Source of the DNA: ANME-2 cluster archaeon
GTDB lineage: Archaea > Halobacteriota > Methanosarcinia > Methanosarcinales > Methanocomedenaceae
Assembly: GCA_014237145.1 (NCBI GenBank)
Contig: JAAXOC010000042.1
Span: 22,721-86,720 of the forward strand
Length of the DNA: 64,000 nt
Reading direction: 5' to 3'
A program made the translations under genes and the position numbers. This document shows, one piece after another, positions 1 through 7,868 of this stretch; position 1 is the first letter of the stretch; each line of letters starts with the position of its first letter. The notes under the pieces were generated by a model. The model was not told the origin of the DNA and did no database searches. It saw only the letters and a list, made by a program, of their open reading frames with translations.

Positions 1-400
1 CCCCCAGTGTGTTCGGGCCGATCAGCCTCATACCGTATCGGTCAACAATCCCCATCAACTGTTCTTCAAGCTGCTTCCCCTCACCACCCACTTCGCTGAA
101 CCCTGCGGTGACCATAATAATGCCTTTAACTCCTTTCTTGCCGCATTCTTCTGTCACTGCAAGTGCATAAGATAAGGGTACAACGATAACTGCCAGATCA
201 ACAGGACCCGGTATATCAAGCACAGAAGGATAACATGTCTGCTCAAGGATGTCCGTTGCCTTCGGATTCACAGGATATACATGGCCGGGAAACCCATTGC
301 CCAGCATGTTCTTCAGTATGGTATAACCCCATTTACCTGGTGTTGCCGATGCCCCGATAACGGCTATAGATTCCGGTTCGAATATTGCTTTTAACGTCAG
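1..400 (-). CDS. ADP-forming acetate/acyl-CoA ligase, alpha-subunit N-terminus (partial, runs off window)
   Basis: The minus-strand translation gives a succinyl-CoA-synthetase-like CoA-binding Rossmann domain: LKAIFEPESIAVIGASATPG, then GYTILKNM, VYPVNPKA and a later GIIMVTAGFSEVGGEG and RLIGPNTLG. This is the N-terminal domain of ADP-forming acetyl-/acyl-CoA synthetases, which make ATP from acyl-CoA in archaea. About 133 residues lie inside the window and the rest is beyond base 1. No in-frame ATG, GTG or TTG exists between the upstream in-frame stop (near 467) and the conserved fold; the CTG at 400-398 is in frame, opens the protein exactly where the family starts, and follows a GGGAG motif (409-413) by 8 nt. 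I therefore place the start at that CTG. A base change from ATG or a sequencing error cannot be excluded. Confidence 0.8.
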   Translation of the reverse strand, partial: MTLKAIFEPESIAVIGASATPGKWGYTILKNMLGNGFPGHVYPVNPKATDILEQTCYPSVLDIPGPVDLAVIVVPLSYALAVTEECGKKGVKGIIMVTAGFSEVGGEGKQLEEQLMGIVDRYGMRLIGPNTLG

Positions 401-586
401 TTGTATTTCTCCCGATAGTTCACGTTCGGTCGATATGATACCCCTTTTTTTATGATCGGGGGAATCTCACATCCACAAGTTCATGTATTTGTTACAATGT
501 TATATTTGTTGCAACGTTTTAATATACATTGTTTTTTCAAACGATTAATAAGGTTTATAAGATGTATTAATAATATTGCTGGTTGT

Positions 587-1213
587 ATGATACGAAAGTG
601 TCCGAAACATGGTTTTTTCAGAGGAGAAGTATGTCAATGCGGCGAAGCTGGCAGTTATGTGCTGGATGATGAGCGCACTGAACGAATGGGCCGGTTCCTT
701 TCCGGAGCATTGCGGCATTTTCCGGATGACCTTGGGCTGGCCATGAACCAGCATGGTTGGGTGGATATTGATGTGCTGGTGGATGTTATGATGACAAGAT
801 ATCCCTGGGCATCCCATAACAGGTTGATAGCAATTGTGGAATCTGATAAGAAGGACAGGTACCAGCTATCAGGCAAAAATATCAGGGCCAGATACGGACA
901 CTCGGTTATCATTAACCTGGATTTTCCTGAGAACGACCTGGAGTTTGTATATTACGGTGCCAGCCAGGAAGAAGCAGATATGATACAGGAGATGGGGATC
1001 AAGCCTGTACGCCAGAGATATGTGCACCTGAGTTCCACTTATGAGAAAGCCGTGGAGGCTGCCAGTGTACATACTGAGAATCCGGTTATCTTCAGGGTAG
1101 ATGCCTTTGCTGCTACGGAAGGTGGTGTGGAAATGATGGGGGTGAACAAGTTTATCGTGCTGTCCGAAGAGATACCGCCCGAGTACCTGGAAATCACCGA
1201 GCCGGAATCATAA
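587..1213 (+). CDS. kptA: RNA 2'-phosphotransferase KptA/Tpt1
   Basis: KptA transfers the 2'-phosphate of spliced RNA (in eukaryotes, spliced tRNA) to NAD, giving ADP-ribose 1'',2''-cyclic phosphate. The protein starts MIRKCPKHGFFRGEVCQCG, a zinc-binding N-terminus typical of archaeal KptA, followed by RTERMGRFLSGALRHFPDDL, QHGWVDIDVL and the NAD-binding IRARYGHSV, and ends in the usual VHLSSTYEKAVEAA...NPVIFRVDA part. An upstream start at 452 is open but adds 45 unrelated residues, so the ATG at 587 is preferred (208 aa, normal family length). Its last bases overlap the last bases of rtcA, which converges on it; both act on RNA ends. Confidence 0.93.
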   Translation: MIRKCPKHGFFRGEVCQCGEAGSYVLDDERTERMGRFLSGALRHFPDDLGLAMNQHGWVDIDVLVDVMMTRYPWASHNRLIAIVESDKKDRYQLSGKNIRARYGHSVIINLDFPENDLEFVYYGASQEEADMIQEMGIKPVRQRYVHLSSTYEKAVEAASVHTENPVIFRVDAFAATEGGVEMMGVNKFIVLSEEIPPEYLEITEPES

Positions 1214-2281
1214 TGATATTTTAAAAACATCCTTTTTTTCTTCTATCCTGAACTCCACACCCAAAAACTGCTCTACCACCCATATATTCGTCCGTGTATG
1301 CCCGGACACATCCCGAACCGTTAAGCTACCGCCCCCGGCAAGCCCTATGTACGGAATCAACTGGTCGGCAAGGTGCACGTCCACCGCAGCCCCCGAGCCC
1401 AGTTCTGTAATTATCTCTCCAGCAGCAGCCTTGCCCACCTTCTCGGCAGGCAGCCCCCGCTTACCCAGGGCACTGCCGCCGGCATGCCCGCACCACAGGG
1501 TTATCCCGCTGCCGGTAGATGGGGAGTTGGCTGCCCATGTATCAATGGATGAACTATAGCCTGCCTTTTCCAGTGCTGCTGTTGCTGCATCTGCCTGCCG
1601 CTGCATAACGTGGGGCGGCAGGTTTGAACTATGCGATATGCCTGCAACTCTACAGGGTTCTTTCTCCTTCCCCCTCTCCCACTCCTTCTCCATCCCCTCC
1701 TCCTTCTTCGTATCCGCCTCTTTCTCTTTATCCAGGTCCACAGCCCGCAATGCCGACGGGTGAATAATAGCAGCGACCCTGCCGCCGCCCCTGGGATAGT
1801 AACCCCGGCGTTGAAGCTTAATATTACACTTTAATCCCATAGTTTCAAGTACTGGTAGCAGCACATGGGCCATATAGTCAATAGGAGGTGACCATGCCAC
1901 ATCAGTGCCACCTGTGATGTCCAGTGATACTGGTTCCTGTGCTGCCAAGGCGATAGGCATCAGGCACTGGAGAAGTAGTGTAATACTGCCTGCCGTACCG
2001 ATATCTATTTTATAATAACCGCCTGGAATACCACCCGAGGTACTAACCCCCGGGCTGAATGTAAGTTCAGTGGAACCGGATTTCAGTCCCGATATCCTGG
2101 CACCAGTCATGTCAGCGGCCGTCCTGATAGCACTCATGTGCTGGGCCTTCAGTCCGGATTTCGGTCTGTTGCTGCGGATATTGCTGATCGTTACATCAGT
2201 TCCTGTAACAGCAGACAGTGCAACAGCCGTGCGTATGATCTGGCCGCCGCCTTCGCCGTAGGAGCCGTCGATGTTGATCAA
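1208..2281 (-). CDS. rtcA: RNA 3'-terminal phosphate cyclase RtcA
   Basis: RtcA converts an RNA 3'-phosphate to a 2',3'-cyclic phosphate using ATP. The N-terminus has the family signature DGSYGEGGGQIIRTAVALS and the C-terminal part carries the nucleotidylated histidine motif SGHTRTNIWVVEQFLG. At 357 aa it is slightly long because of a Lys/Glu-rich, low-complexity insert around residues 188-212 (EKEADTKKEEGMEKEW and flanks) that is not part of the fold as I know it. Its ATG overlaps the stop of the upstream flavoprotein gene by 4 nt (ATGA), so the two are probably translated from one mRNA. Its 3' end overlaps kptA by a few bases in the opposite direction. Confidence 0.93.
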   Translation of the reverse strand: MINIDGSYGEGGGQIIRTAVALSAVTGTDVTISNIRSNRPKSGLKAQHMSAIRTAADMTGARISGLKSGSTELTFSPGVSTSGGIPGGYYKIDIGTAGSITLLLQCLMPIALAAQEPVSLDITGGTDVAWSPPIDYMAHVLLPVLETMGLKCNIKLQRRGYYPRGGGRVAAIIHPSALRAVDLDKEKEADTKKEEGMEKEWERGKEKEPCRVAGISHSSNLPPHVMQRQADAATAALEKAGYSSSIDTWAANSPSTGSGITLWCGHAGGSALGKRGLPAEKVGKAAAGEIITELGSGAAVDVHLADQLIPYIGLAGGGSLTVRDVSGHTRTNIWVVEQFLGVEFRIEEKKDVFKISL

Positions 2282-3621
2282 GCTATACCTTCCATCTTAT
2301 TTTTTGCATCATCGGCCGCAAACGTTACCGGGTCGATGACCATGGCAACCGGCGGCGAGTATGAGGTCTCCCAATCCAGCAGGTCGTCGACTTCTGCACC
2401 CATACGTATGGCAAGGCTGAGAGCATCTATCCTCTCCTTAACACCCTCGCTCGACACCACCTGTGCGCCTACAAGCTTCTTTTTTGAGAACAATAGTTTA
2501 ACGAACAGGGGCATAGCACCCGGATAATAACCGGCCCTGGAATATCCCTTTGAACTACCGCTGATTATGTTAATGTCGTGGACTTTTGCCGTATGCGAGG
2601 TAATACCCACCGAACCTGCCACCAGATGCCCCGCCACCACCACACCCGGGCTTAATGTAGGTGGATAGACAGCATCCTTACCGGCAAGGTTCCCGCCAAT
2701 AACCCGTGCCATCCTCCGGGCAGCCGAACCCAGCCTGCTGATAACAGGCGAACCCGTGATGAGATCAAACACCTGGGCGCACTCACCACCTGAATAAACA
2801 TTATCCTGGAATTCTCCATCCATGCTCACCCTCAGTCCCTCATCGGTCACAATGCCGCCTGTAGTACCTATATCATAGCCAGCCTTCCTGGCAACCGATG
2901 TCAAGGGCTTTAGTCCGGAAGTCACTATAACAACATCAGTCGGCAGTGTTTCACCCCCCGCACTGACCGATTCCACCCTTTGTTTTCCATTCACAGAATC
3001 CACACTGGTACATGTCATTACCCTGATACCCATCGAGATAAGATGCTGCTCTATAAATGATGCCATATCTGGATCAAGGGTCAGTGGAAGCACCTGGGCC
3101 AGGGTTCCTATCAATGTGGTATTAATCCCTCTCCTGACAAGGGATGCTGCAACTTCGATCCCTATCCCATCCGCACCAATAACCACCACCCTGCTGTTAT
3201 CATTAATATTAAACTTGATGTCCATGCCATCCGATAGCGTTTGCAGGGTGAACACACCGCTTAAGTGAATTCCGGGGATGGGCGGGATAACAGGTGTACT
3301 ACCAGTAGCGATCACCAGATGATCATATTCAAAAACACCAGAATCTGATATCACTTTCTGGCTTTTGGCATCTATGTGCCTGACCTCTGTGTTAAGATGC
3401 AGGTCTATACCCATTTCAATAAAGGTATCTGGCGGCCTTACTATCAGGTCAGGGAATTCAGATATAATACCTTCCAGTACGAAGGGCATCCCGCACTGGC
3501 TGTACGCAGTGTGAGTGTCCGATGAAAATACCAAAACATCATAATCCGTATGCCGTTTCAAATAGGTGGCTACAGTCATCCCCACGGCACCTGCACCAAT
3601 AATAGCCACTTTCTTTGTCAT
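2278..3621 (-). CDS. CoA-disulfide reductase / NADH oxidase-like flavoprotein
   Basis: A 447-residue pyridine nucleotide-disulfide oxidoreductase of the CoADR/Nox group. Visible parts are the FAD-binding VAIIGAGAVGMTVA at the N-terminus, a single redox cysteine in YSQCGMPF (Cys43, the position used by CoA-disulfide reductases), the second Rossmann motif VVVIGADGIGIEVA, the TSGLKP segment, and the C-terminal dimerisation domain with SYSPP. Family members reduce CoA disulfide, polysulfide or oxygen with NAD(P)H; which of these applies cannot be read from sequence. It is the first gene of a two-gene unit with rtcA (4-nt overlap), an arrangement with no obvious functional logic. About 200 bp of non-coding DNA separates it from the Nfn-like pair upstream. 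Confidence 0.85.
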   Translation of the reverse strand: MTKKVAIIGAGAVGMTVATYLKRHTDYDVLVFSSDTHTAYSQCGMPFVLEGIISEFPDLIVRPPDTFIEMGIDLHLNTEVRHIDAKSQKVISDSGVFEYDHLVIATGSTPVIPPIPGIHLSGVFTLQTLSDGMDIKFNINDNSRVVVIGADGIGIEVAASLVRRGINTTLIGTLAQVLPLTLDPDMASFIEQHLISMGIRVMTCTSVDSVNGKQRVESVSAGGETLPTDVVIVTSGLKPLTSVARKAGYDIGTTGGIVTDEGLRVSMDGEFQDNVYSGGECAQVFDLITGSPVISRLGSAARRMARVIGGNLAGKDAVYPPTLSPGVVVAGHLVAGSVGITSHTAKVHDINIISGSSKGYSRAGYYPGAMPLFVKLLFSKKKLVGAQVVSSEGVKERIDALSLAIRMGAEVDDLLDWETSYSPPVAMVIDPVTFAADDAKNKMEGIA

Positions 3622-3823
3622 TAGTTGTAATTTATTGTTAATCGCAAATTAGGTTTATCGTGAAAAGTAAAATAAGAGTTATTTTGTGTGAGCGGGTTGG
3701 GGAGTGGGGGTTAGTTAGAAAAACGTTGTTCCCGCTCACAAGCTCCTATCTATTCAGATTTAATATATATAGTTTTCGGAATTTACATTAGAATCTAAAA
3801 AAATTACTTCCACCCATACCACA

Positions 3824-5209
3824 TTATAAATTATTCGAATTAAGATATTTGTCAATAGCCTTAGCAGCAATCTTACCTGCACCCATGGCACTTATGACTG
3901 TAGCAGCCCCTGTTACCACATCTCCACCGGCAAATACCCCGGTTTTAGAAGTGGCACCGTTATCATCTGCTATTATTGTACCCCATTTCGAGGTCTCAAG
4001 GCTAGAAGTAGTCATCGGGATAAGCGGATTTGGAGATGTCCCTACTGCTATTATCACTATATTCACATCAAGGATATGTTCAGAACCTTCTATAGGTACG
4101 GGCCTGCAACGTCCTGATTCATCGGGCTCGCATAGCTCCATATTCAGGCATTCCATCTGCCTTACCCAGTTCTTCTCATCACCAAGTATCCGTGTGGGGT
4201 TTGACAGGAGCTTGAAAATAACGCCTTCCTCTTTTGCATTCTCAATCTCCTCACGCCTGGCCGGCATCTCATCATCTCCGCGGCGATACACTACAGTCAC
4301 TTCTTCGGCACCCAGGCGAACCGCACACCTGGCAGCGTCCATTGCAACATTCCCTCCACCCACAACCACTACCTTATGGCCCTTTTTGACAGGAGTATCA
4401 TAATCAGGGAACTGGTATGCCTTCATCAGGTTAACCCTTGTCAGGAATTCATTTGCAGAATAAACACCACTGAGATTCTCACCGTCGATGTTCATGAAGC
4501 TGGGCAACCCGGCACCGGTGCCGAGGAATACGGCATCATACTCATCCAGTAGTTCATCCACGGTCTCTACCATACCGATCACACTATTGAGGTGGATATC
4601 AACACCCAGTCTTTCTATGTATTCGACTTCCTTCTGGACAATGGATTTGGGCAGCCTGAACTCTGGTATGCCATAGACCAATACGCCTCCTGCCTTGTGC
4701 AGGGCCTCCATCAGGTTCACACTGTGCCCCATCTTTGCCAGTTCGGCAGCAGCGGTCAGCCCTGCCGGACCTGAACCTACTACGGCCACCTTCTTACCTG
4801 TCGATTCGGGTTTTTCCGGTTCCCCCAGCTTGTTCTCCAGTTCCCAGTCAGCAGCATAACGCTCCAGTCTGCCGATGGCAACGGGTTCACCCTTCTTTGC
4901 CAGCACGCAGACCTCCTCACACTGGGTCTCTTGAGGGCATACGCGACCACAGATGGCTGGAAGTGCATTCATGGACTTCAGCTCATTAATAGCACTTTCC
5001 ATATCTTCATCTGCTATATACTTAATAAAAGCAGGGATGTCGATCTCTACCGGGCACCCGGCCACACACAAAGGTTTCTTGCACTGGATGCACCTGCTTG
5101 CCTCATTTACAGCCTGTTCATGGGAATATCCCAGTGCTACTTCATCAAAGTTGGAACGCCTCTTTTCAGGGTCCTGTCTTGGCATATCCTGTCGTTCTAA
5201 CACTGGCAT
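3824..5209 (-). CDS. NfnB/SudA-type large subunit (GltD-like flavoprotein)
   Basis: A 461-residue member of the glutamate-synthase small-subunit family that works as the large subunit of NADH-dependent ferredoxin:NADP oxidoreductase (Nfn) or sulfide dehydrogenase (Sud). The N-terminus holds two cysteine clusters for [4Fe-4S] centres, CIQCKKPLCVAGCP and CGRVCPQETQCEEVC, followed by an FAD site (VAVVGSGPAGLTAA), the RLPKSIVQKEVE segment, and an NAD(P)H site (VVVVGGGNVAMDAARCA, VVYRRGDDEMPAR). The C-terminal FAGGDVVTGAATVISAMGAG closes the FAD pocket. It overlaps the upstream small-subunit gene by 13 nt, so the pair is translationally coupled. No glutamate synthase large subunit is nearby, which argues for Nfn/Sud rather than a GOGAT role. 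Confidence 0.88.
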   Translation of the reverse strand: MPVLERQDMPRQDPEKRRSNFDEVALGYSHEQAVNEASRCIQCKKPLCVAGCPVEIDIPAFIKYIADEDMESAINELKSMNALPAICGRVCPQETQCEEVCVLAKKGEPVAIGRLERYAADWELENKLGEPEKPESTGKKVAVVGSGPAGLTAAAELAKMGHSVNLMEALHKAGGVLVYGIPEFRLPKSIVQKEVEYIERLGVDIHLNSVIGMVETVDELLDEYDAVFLGTGAGLPSFMNIDGENLSGVYSANEFLTRVNLMKAYQFPDYDTPVKKGHKVVVVGGGNVAMDAARCAVRLGAEEVTVVYRRGDDEMPARREEIENAKEEGVIFKLLSNPTRILGDEKNWVRQMECLNMELCEPDESGRCRPVPIEGSEHILDVNIVIIAVGTSPNPLIPMTTSSLETSKWGTIIADDNGATSKTGVFAGGDVVTGAATVISAMGAGKIAAKAIDKYLNSNNL

Positions 5210-6045
5210 CCTTCCTGTTCACATTTTTTGTAGTGTTCCATAGCAAGCTGCTCCTCATCCTGGTACATCTGCAACCTGTTCATGAGCAAAGTAAAATCGA
5301 CCTCATGTGCATCGAATTCCGGCCCGTCTACGCATGCGAACTTGGTCTCGCCGCCAACCAGCACTCTGCATGAACCGCACATGCCAGTGCCGTCTACCAT
5401 GATACTGTTTAGACTTACTACGGTTTTCACACCGAATGGATGGGTTACCCCGGCCACGGTGCGCATCATTATAGGAGGTCCGATGGCAACCACAAGGGAA
5501 ATGGATTCACTGCCTTCGAGCAGTTCTTTTAGCACATCTGTAACAAAACCATGGTGCCCCTTGGTGCCGTCATCGGTTGTAATAAACAGTTCATCACTTA
5601 CATCCCGCATCTTTTCCTCCCACAGCAGCAGGTCTGCACTGCGGGAACCTATAATGGATATTACTTTGTTGCCAGCTTCCTTGTGGGCTCGGGCAATAGG
5701 ATATACAGGGGCCACACCCACGCCGCCACCCACACATACTACTGTACCTACCTGCTCTATCTCTGAAGGCTTGCCAAGGGGGCCCACGAAATCGAGCAGG
5801 CATTCTCCGGCGTTCATTTCAGATAACCGAGCTGTGGTCTTTCCCATCTCCTGGAAGATTGTGGTTATTGTGCCCTTCTCGCGGTCAAAATCAGCAATAG
5901 TCAGGGGAATTCGCTCTCCTGCATCATCTATCCTCAGAATGATGAACTGGCCTGCCCGGGCTTTTCTAGCTATCCTGGGTGCAAAAATGATCATATTGTG
6001 TATTGTTGGAACTATCTGGCTTTTTTCAATTATCTCAAATGGCAT
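5197..6045 (-). CDS. NfnA/SudB-type small subunit (ferredoxin-NADP reductase-like, 2Fe-2S)
   Basis: A 282-residue partner of the following flavoprotein gene. It has the ferredoxin-NADP reductase layout: an FAD-binding barrel (GQFIILRIDDAGERIPLTIA), a nucleotide-binding part with VCVGGGVGVAPVYPIARAHK, and a C-terminal cysteine set MCGSCRVLVGG...FACVDGPEFDAHEVDF that binds a [2Fe-2S] cluster in NfnA. Together with the large subunit it would exchange electrons between ferredoxin, NADH and NADPH, with bifurcation in true Nfn enzymes; sulfide dehydrogenase activity is the alternative. In an organism relying on ferredoxin and CODH/ACS this supplies the reduced pyridine nucleotide link, which is inference. 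Gene order small-then-large with overlap is the normal one. Confidence 0.87.
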   Translation of the reverse strand: MPFEIIEKSQIVPTIHNMIIFAPRIARKARAGQFIILRIDDAGERIPLTIADFDREKGTITTIFQEMGKTTARLSEMNAGECLLDFVGPLGKPSEIEQVGTVVCVGGGVGVAPVYPIARAHKEAGNKVISIIGSRSADLLLWEEKMRDVSDELFITTDDGTKGHHGFVTDVLKELLEGSESISLVVAIGPPIMMRTVAGVTHPFGVKTVVSLNSIMVDGTGMCGSCRVLVGGETKFACVDGPEFDAHEVDFTLLMNRLQMYQDEEQLAMEHYKKCEQEGCQC

Positions 6046-6314
6046 GTTGGTTTTCCTTCTAAATAAAATATTGAATAGGTCTAGGATTACGTGAGTTCAT
6101 AATGTAATCGATAAAGTAAAAATTTAACGGTTGTAAATTTTTAAATGAATGCAGGGGAAAAAAGTAAAGGTGACATTTACAGGCTGCTGGAAAACATCAT
6201 CATAAACCGGGCATGAATCCCCCGGCCCCCTCGCAATCTCCACAGACAGCCCCATAATTAGAAATTTCCGGATAAAAAAGATAGTATTATTTTATGTGAT
6301 GTAAATAATGAAAG

Positions 6315-6794
6315 TTATATGAAATGAAAAATATCACGTTTTTTCTTGAATTTTATAGTACCCTGACAAATATCCTTTTCTATAATAGATATGTCCAAAT
6401 CTATTTGCTTGCCAGTCATAAAAGAAAGTGCTCCTTCTATTAAACCTTGAGTACTACTGCAAAGAGGATTTTTTATGGATAATCCTTGGTTACTGCATAT
6501 ATCTTTTATAAAACAGTTTTTAAACCGTAGATCTGCTGTATATTCTTTTTCTTTTGAGTTTTCACTTATAATTTCTATATCAAAACAAAACTTGATGTAT
6601 TCAATGAATTGTTTCAGAGCAGTTTGTGGATCTTTGCCCGTTCCGATTTTTTCCCCTAAATTTTCCCCTTTTCTAAAAAAACTCATATAAATTAAATCAC
6701 TTGTAACTTCATCGCCATTTACTTCCCTGAGTGTACCAAGCAATCCTGCAATCAGTGTCATACACCCCTGTTCAGATGTGAGTTCCGAAGTCAT
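6315..6794 (-). CDS. Unknown protein, possible V4R-like ligand-binding domain
   Basis: 159 residues from the ATG at 6794; an upstream TTG adds 14 residues and is less likely. I do not recognise the family with confidence. The C-terminal half (LCSSTQGLIEGALSFMTGK, then IIEKDICQGTIKFKK) has the spacing of a V4R/4VR small-molecule or hydrocarbon-binding domain, in which a glycine-rich helix is followed by a v-E-x-x-C-x-x-G-x-x-x-F strand pair. Three cysteines sit in this half. The gene stands alone, is AT-rich, and lies between the Nfn-like pair and the first cytochrome, both on the same strand, so it could be a sensor for the cytochrome region. That is speculation. Confidence 0.55.
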   Translation of the reverse strand: MTSELTSEQGCMTLIAGLLGTLREVNGDEVTSDLIYMSFFRKGENLGEKIGTGKDPQTALKQFIEYIKFCFDIEIISENSKEKEYTADLRFKNCFIKDICSNQGLSIKNPLCSSTQGLIEGALSFMTGKQIDLDISIIEKDICQGTIKFKKKRDIFHFI

Positions 6795-6894
6795 AATTAA
6801 ACCTTTTATAAATTCATATATTAGTGAATTATTCAATCCACTATATTTTAGGGTTTTCTATTTACTTACTAATGATTTATCAATAGATGCTGCC

Positions 6895-7398
6895 TTAACT
6901 ACTGTTCATGGAATTGATATGGATACTCTGAATATCCTGTATGTGGCAGATAGTGCAGGAGTATCCTCTGGTCATATGTATTGTTACAATATTTCCATAG
7001 CTTGGTTGGATCGCGTCAGGGTAGTCGTGACATGCATCGCAGATCTTATCATGCCCTGGTAGTTTTTCCGGGATGATTGGTTCAAGACCATGGCAGACAA
7101 CGCATGAGAGATTAGCTGTAGTTTCTTTGATGTGCAGGTCGTGGAGATCTGTTCCATGACACGGTTCACAATAGATGCCGCCCTCTATATGTTTCTTTTC
7201 TTTTTCCGGATGAGTATGACATATTTCACAGTCTATTGTTTGTTCCGGAATTGGTTCGAATTCCGGTATAATAATTTCATCTACATCAATGTCATTTTGT
7301 GGGGCGAAAATATCTGTAGTTACTGCCAGGTAGACAACACCTACAATAAGTAGAATGCCTGATAGTGCAATTATTATAATGTAATTTTTATCTTTCAT
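6895..7398 (-). CDS. Membrane-anchored pentahaem c-type cytochrome
   Basis: 167 residues with one N-terminal membrane segment (IIIIALSGILLIVGVVYLA) and no obvious cleavage site, so it is likely held at the outer face of the membrane. Five CXXCH haem-attachment motifs follow: CEICH, CEPCH, CVVCH, CDACH and CTICH, with extra histidines between them that can serve as distal axial ligands. An acidic, proline-rich linker (residues about 38-53) separates anchor and haem domain. It is the only minus-strand gene of the cytochrome region and is transcribed away from the giant cytochrome that begins 470 bp further on. A role as small electron carrier between membrane and larger cytochromes is inferred. 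Confidence 0.88.
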   Translation of the reverse strand: MKDKNYIIIIALSGILLIVGVVYLAVTTDIFAPQNDIDVDEIIIPEFEPIPEQTIDCEICHTHPEKEKKHIEGGIYCEPCHGTDLHDLHIKETTANLSCVVCHGLEPIIPEKLPGHDKICDACHDYPDAIQPSYGNIVTIHMTRGYSCTICHIQDIQSIHINSMNSS

Positions 7399-7868
7399 GG
7401 CCTTAACTTATTAAAATATATATACTATATTAATTTATACAATTTAAATAGATATTACTTTCAATCCTCATATGATATACTCTTGTTTCGATATATAATG
7501 ATTTCGTAACCAGACTTTATACAAATGTTGAAAATATAAATCCAAAAGATATATAAAATAACGAAAACAATATAAAATAATATTTTAATATATGGAGTGT
7601 GAATTCTTTATGAAATTCTCAACAAAATGGAAATTTCAGGCGGCTGCGATCAACAGGATACGATCTAATTCTACATATCCTGTAAATCCTGTCAAAAGAT
7701 TTAATTGAAACTACGAAAATTACCGATATCTATATCGAAATGTGTTTATAATTTACGATACGTTAAAAAAATTGGTTTGAAAATTTGAATTATTCAATCC
7801 AGAAATTTAAGATATATTTCAATCGGGGATAAAATAGTTGCCCCGCATAAAATAAATAGATAAATATT
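7399..7868. other. AT-rich divergent intergenic region
   Basis: About 470 bp between the divergently transcribed pentahaem and giant cytochrome genes. It is very AT-rich, with several TATA-like stretches (for example ATATATAAAATAAC near 7549), so both promoters probably lie here. A 32-codon ATG frame begins near 7610 but resembles nothing known, and contains the phrase TATCCTGTAAATCCTGTC, a kind of short phrase seen as intergenic repeats in many genomes. I see no RNA gene. Confidence 0.5.

Noticed and set aside
452..586. N-terminal extension of KptA (45 codons)
   Set aside because: AT-rich sequence without family conservation; the conserved zinc motif begins with the ATG at 587.
5282..6094. 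Long plus-strand open frame (270 codons) opposite the Nfn small-subunit gene
   Set aside because: Serine/threonine-rich antisense shadow of a well conserved gene; no family features, no ribosome-binding site.
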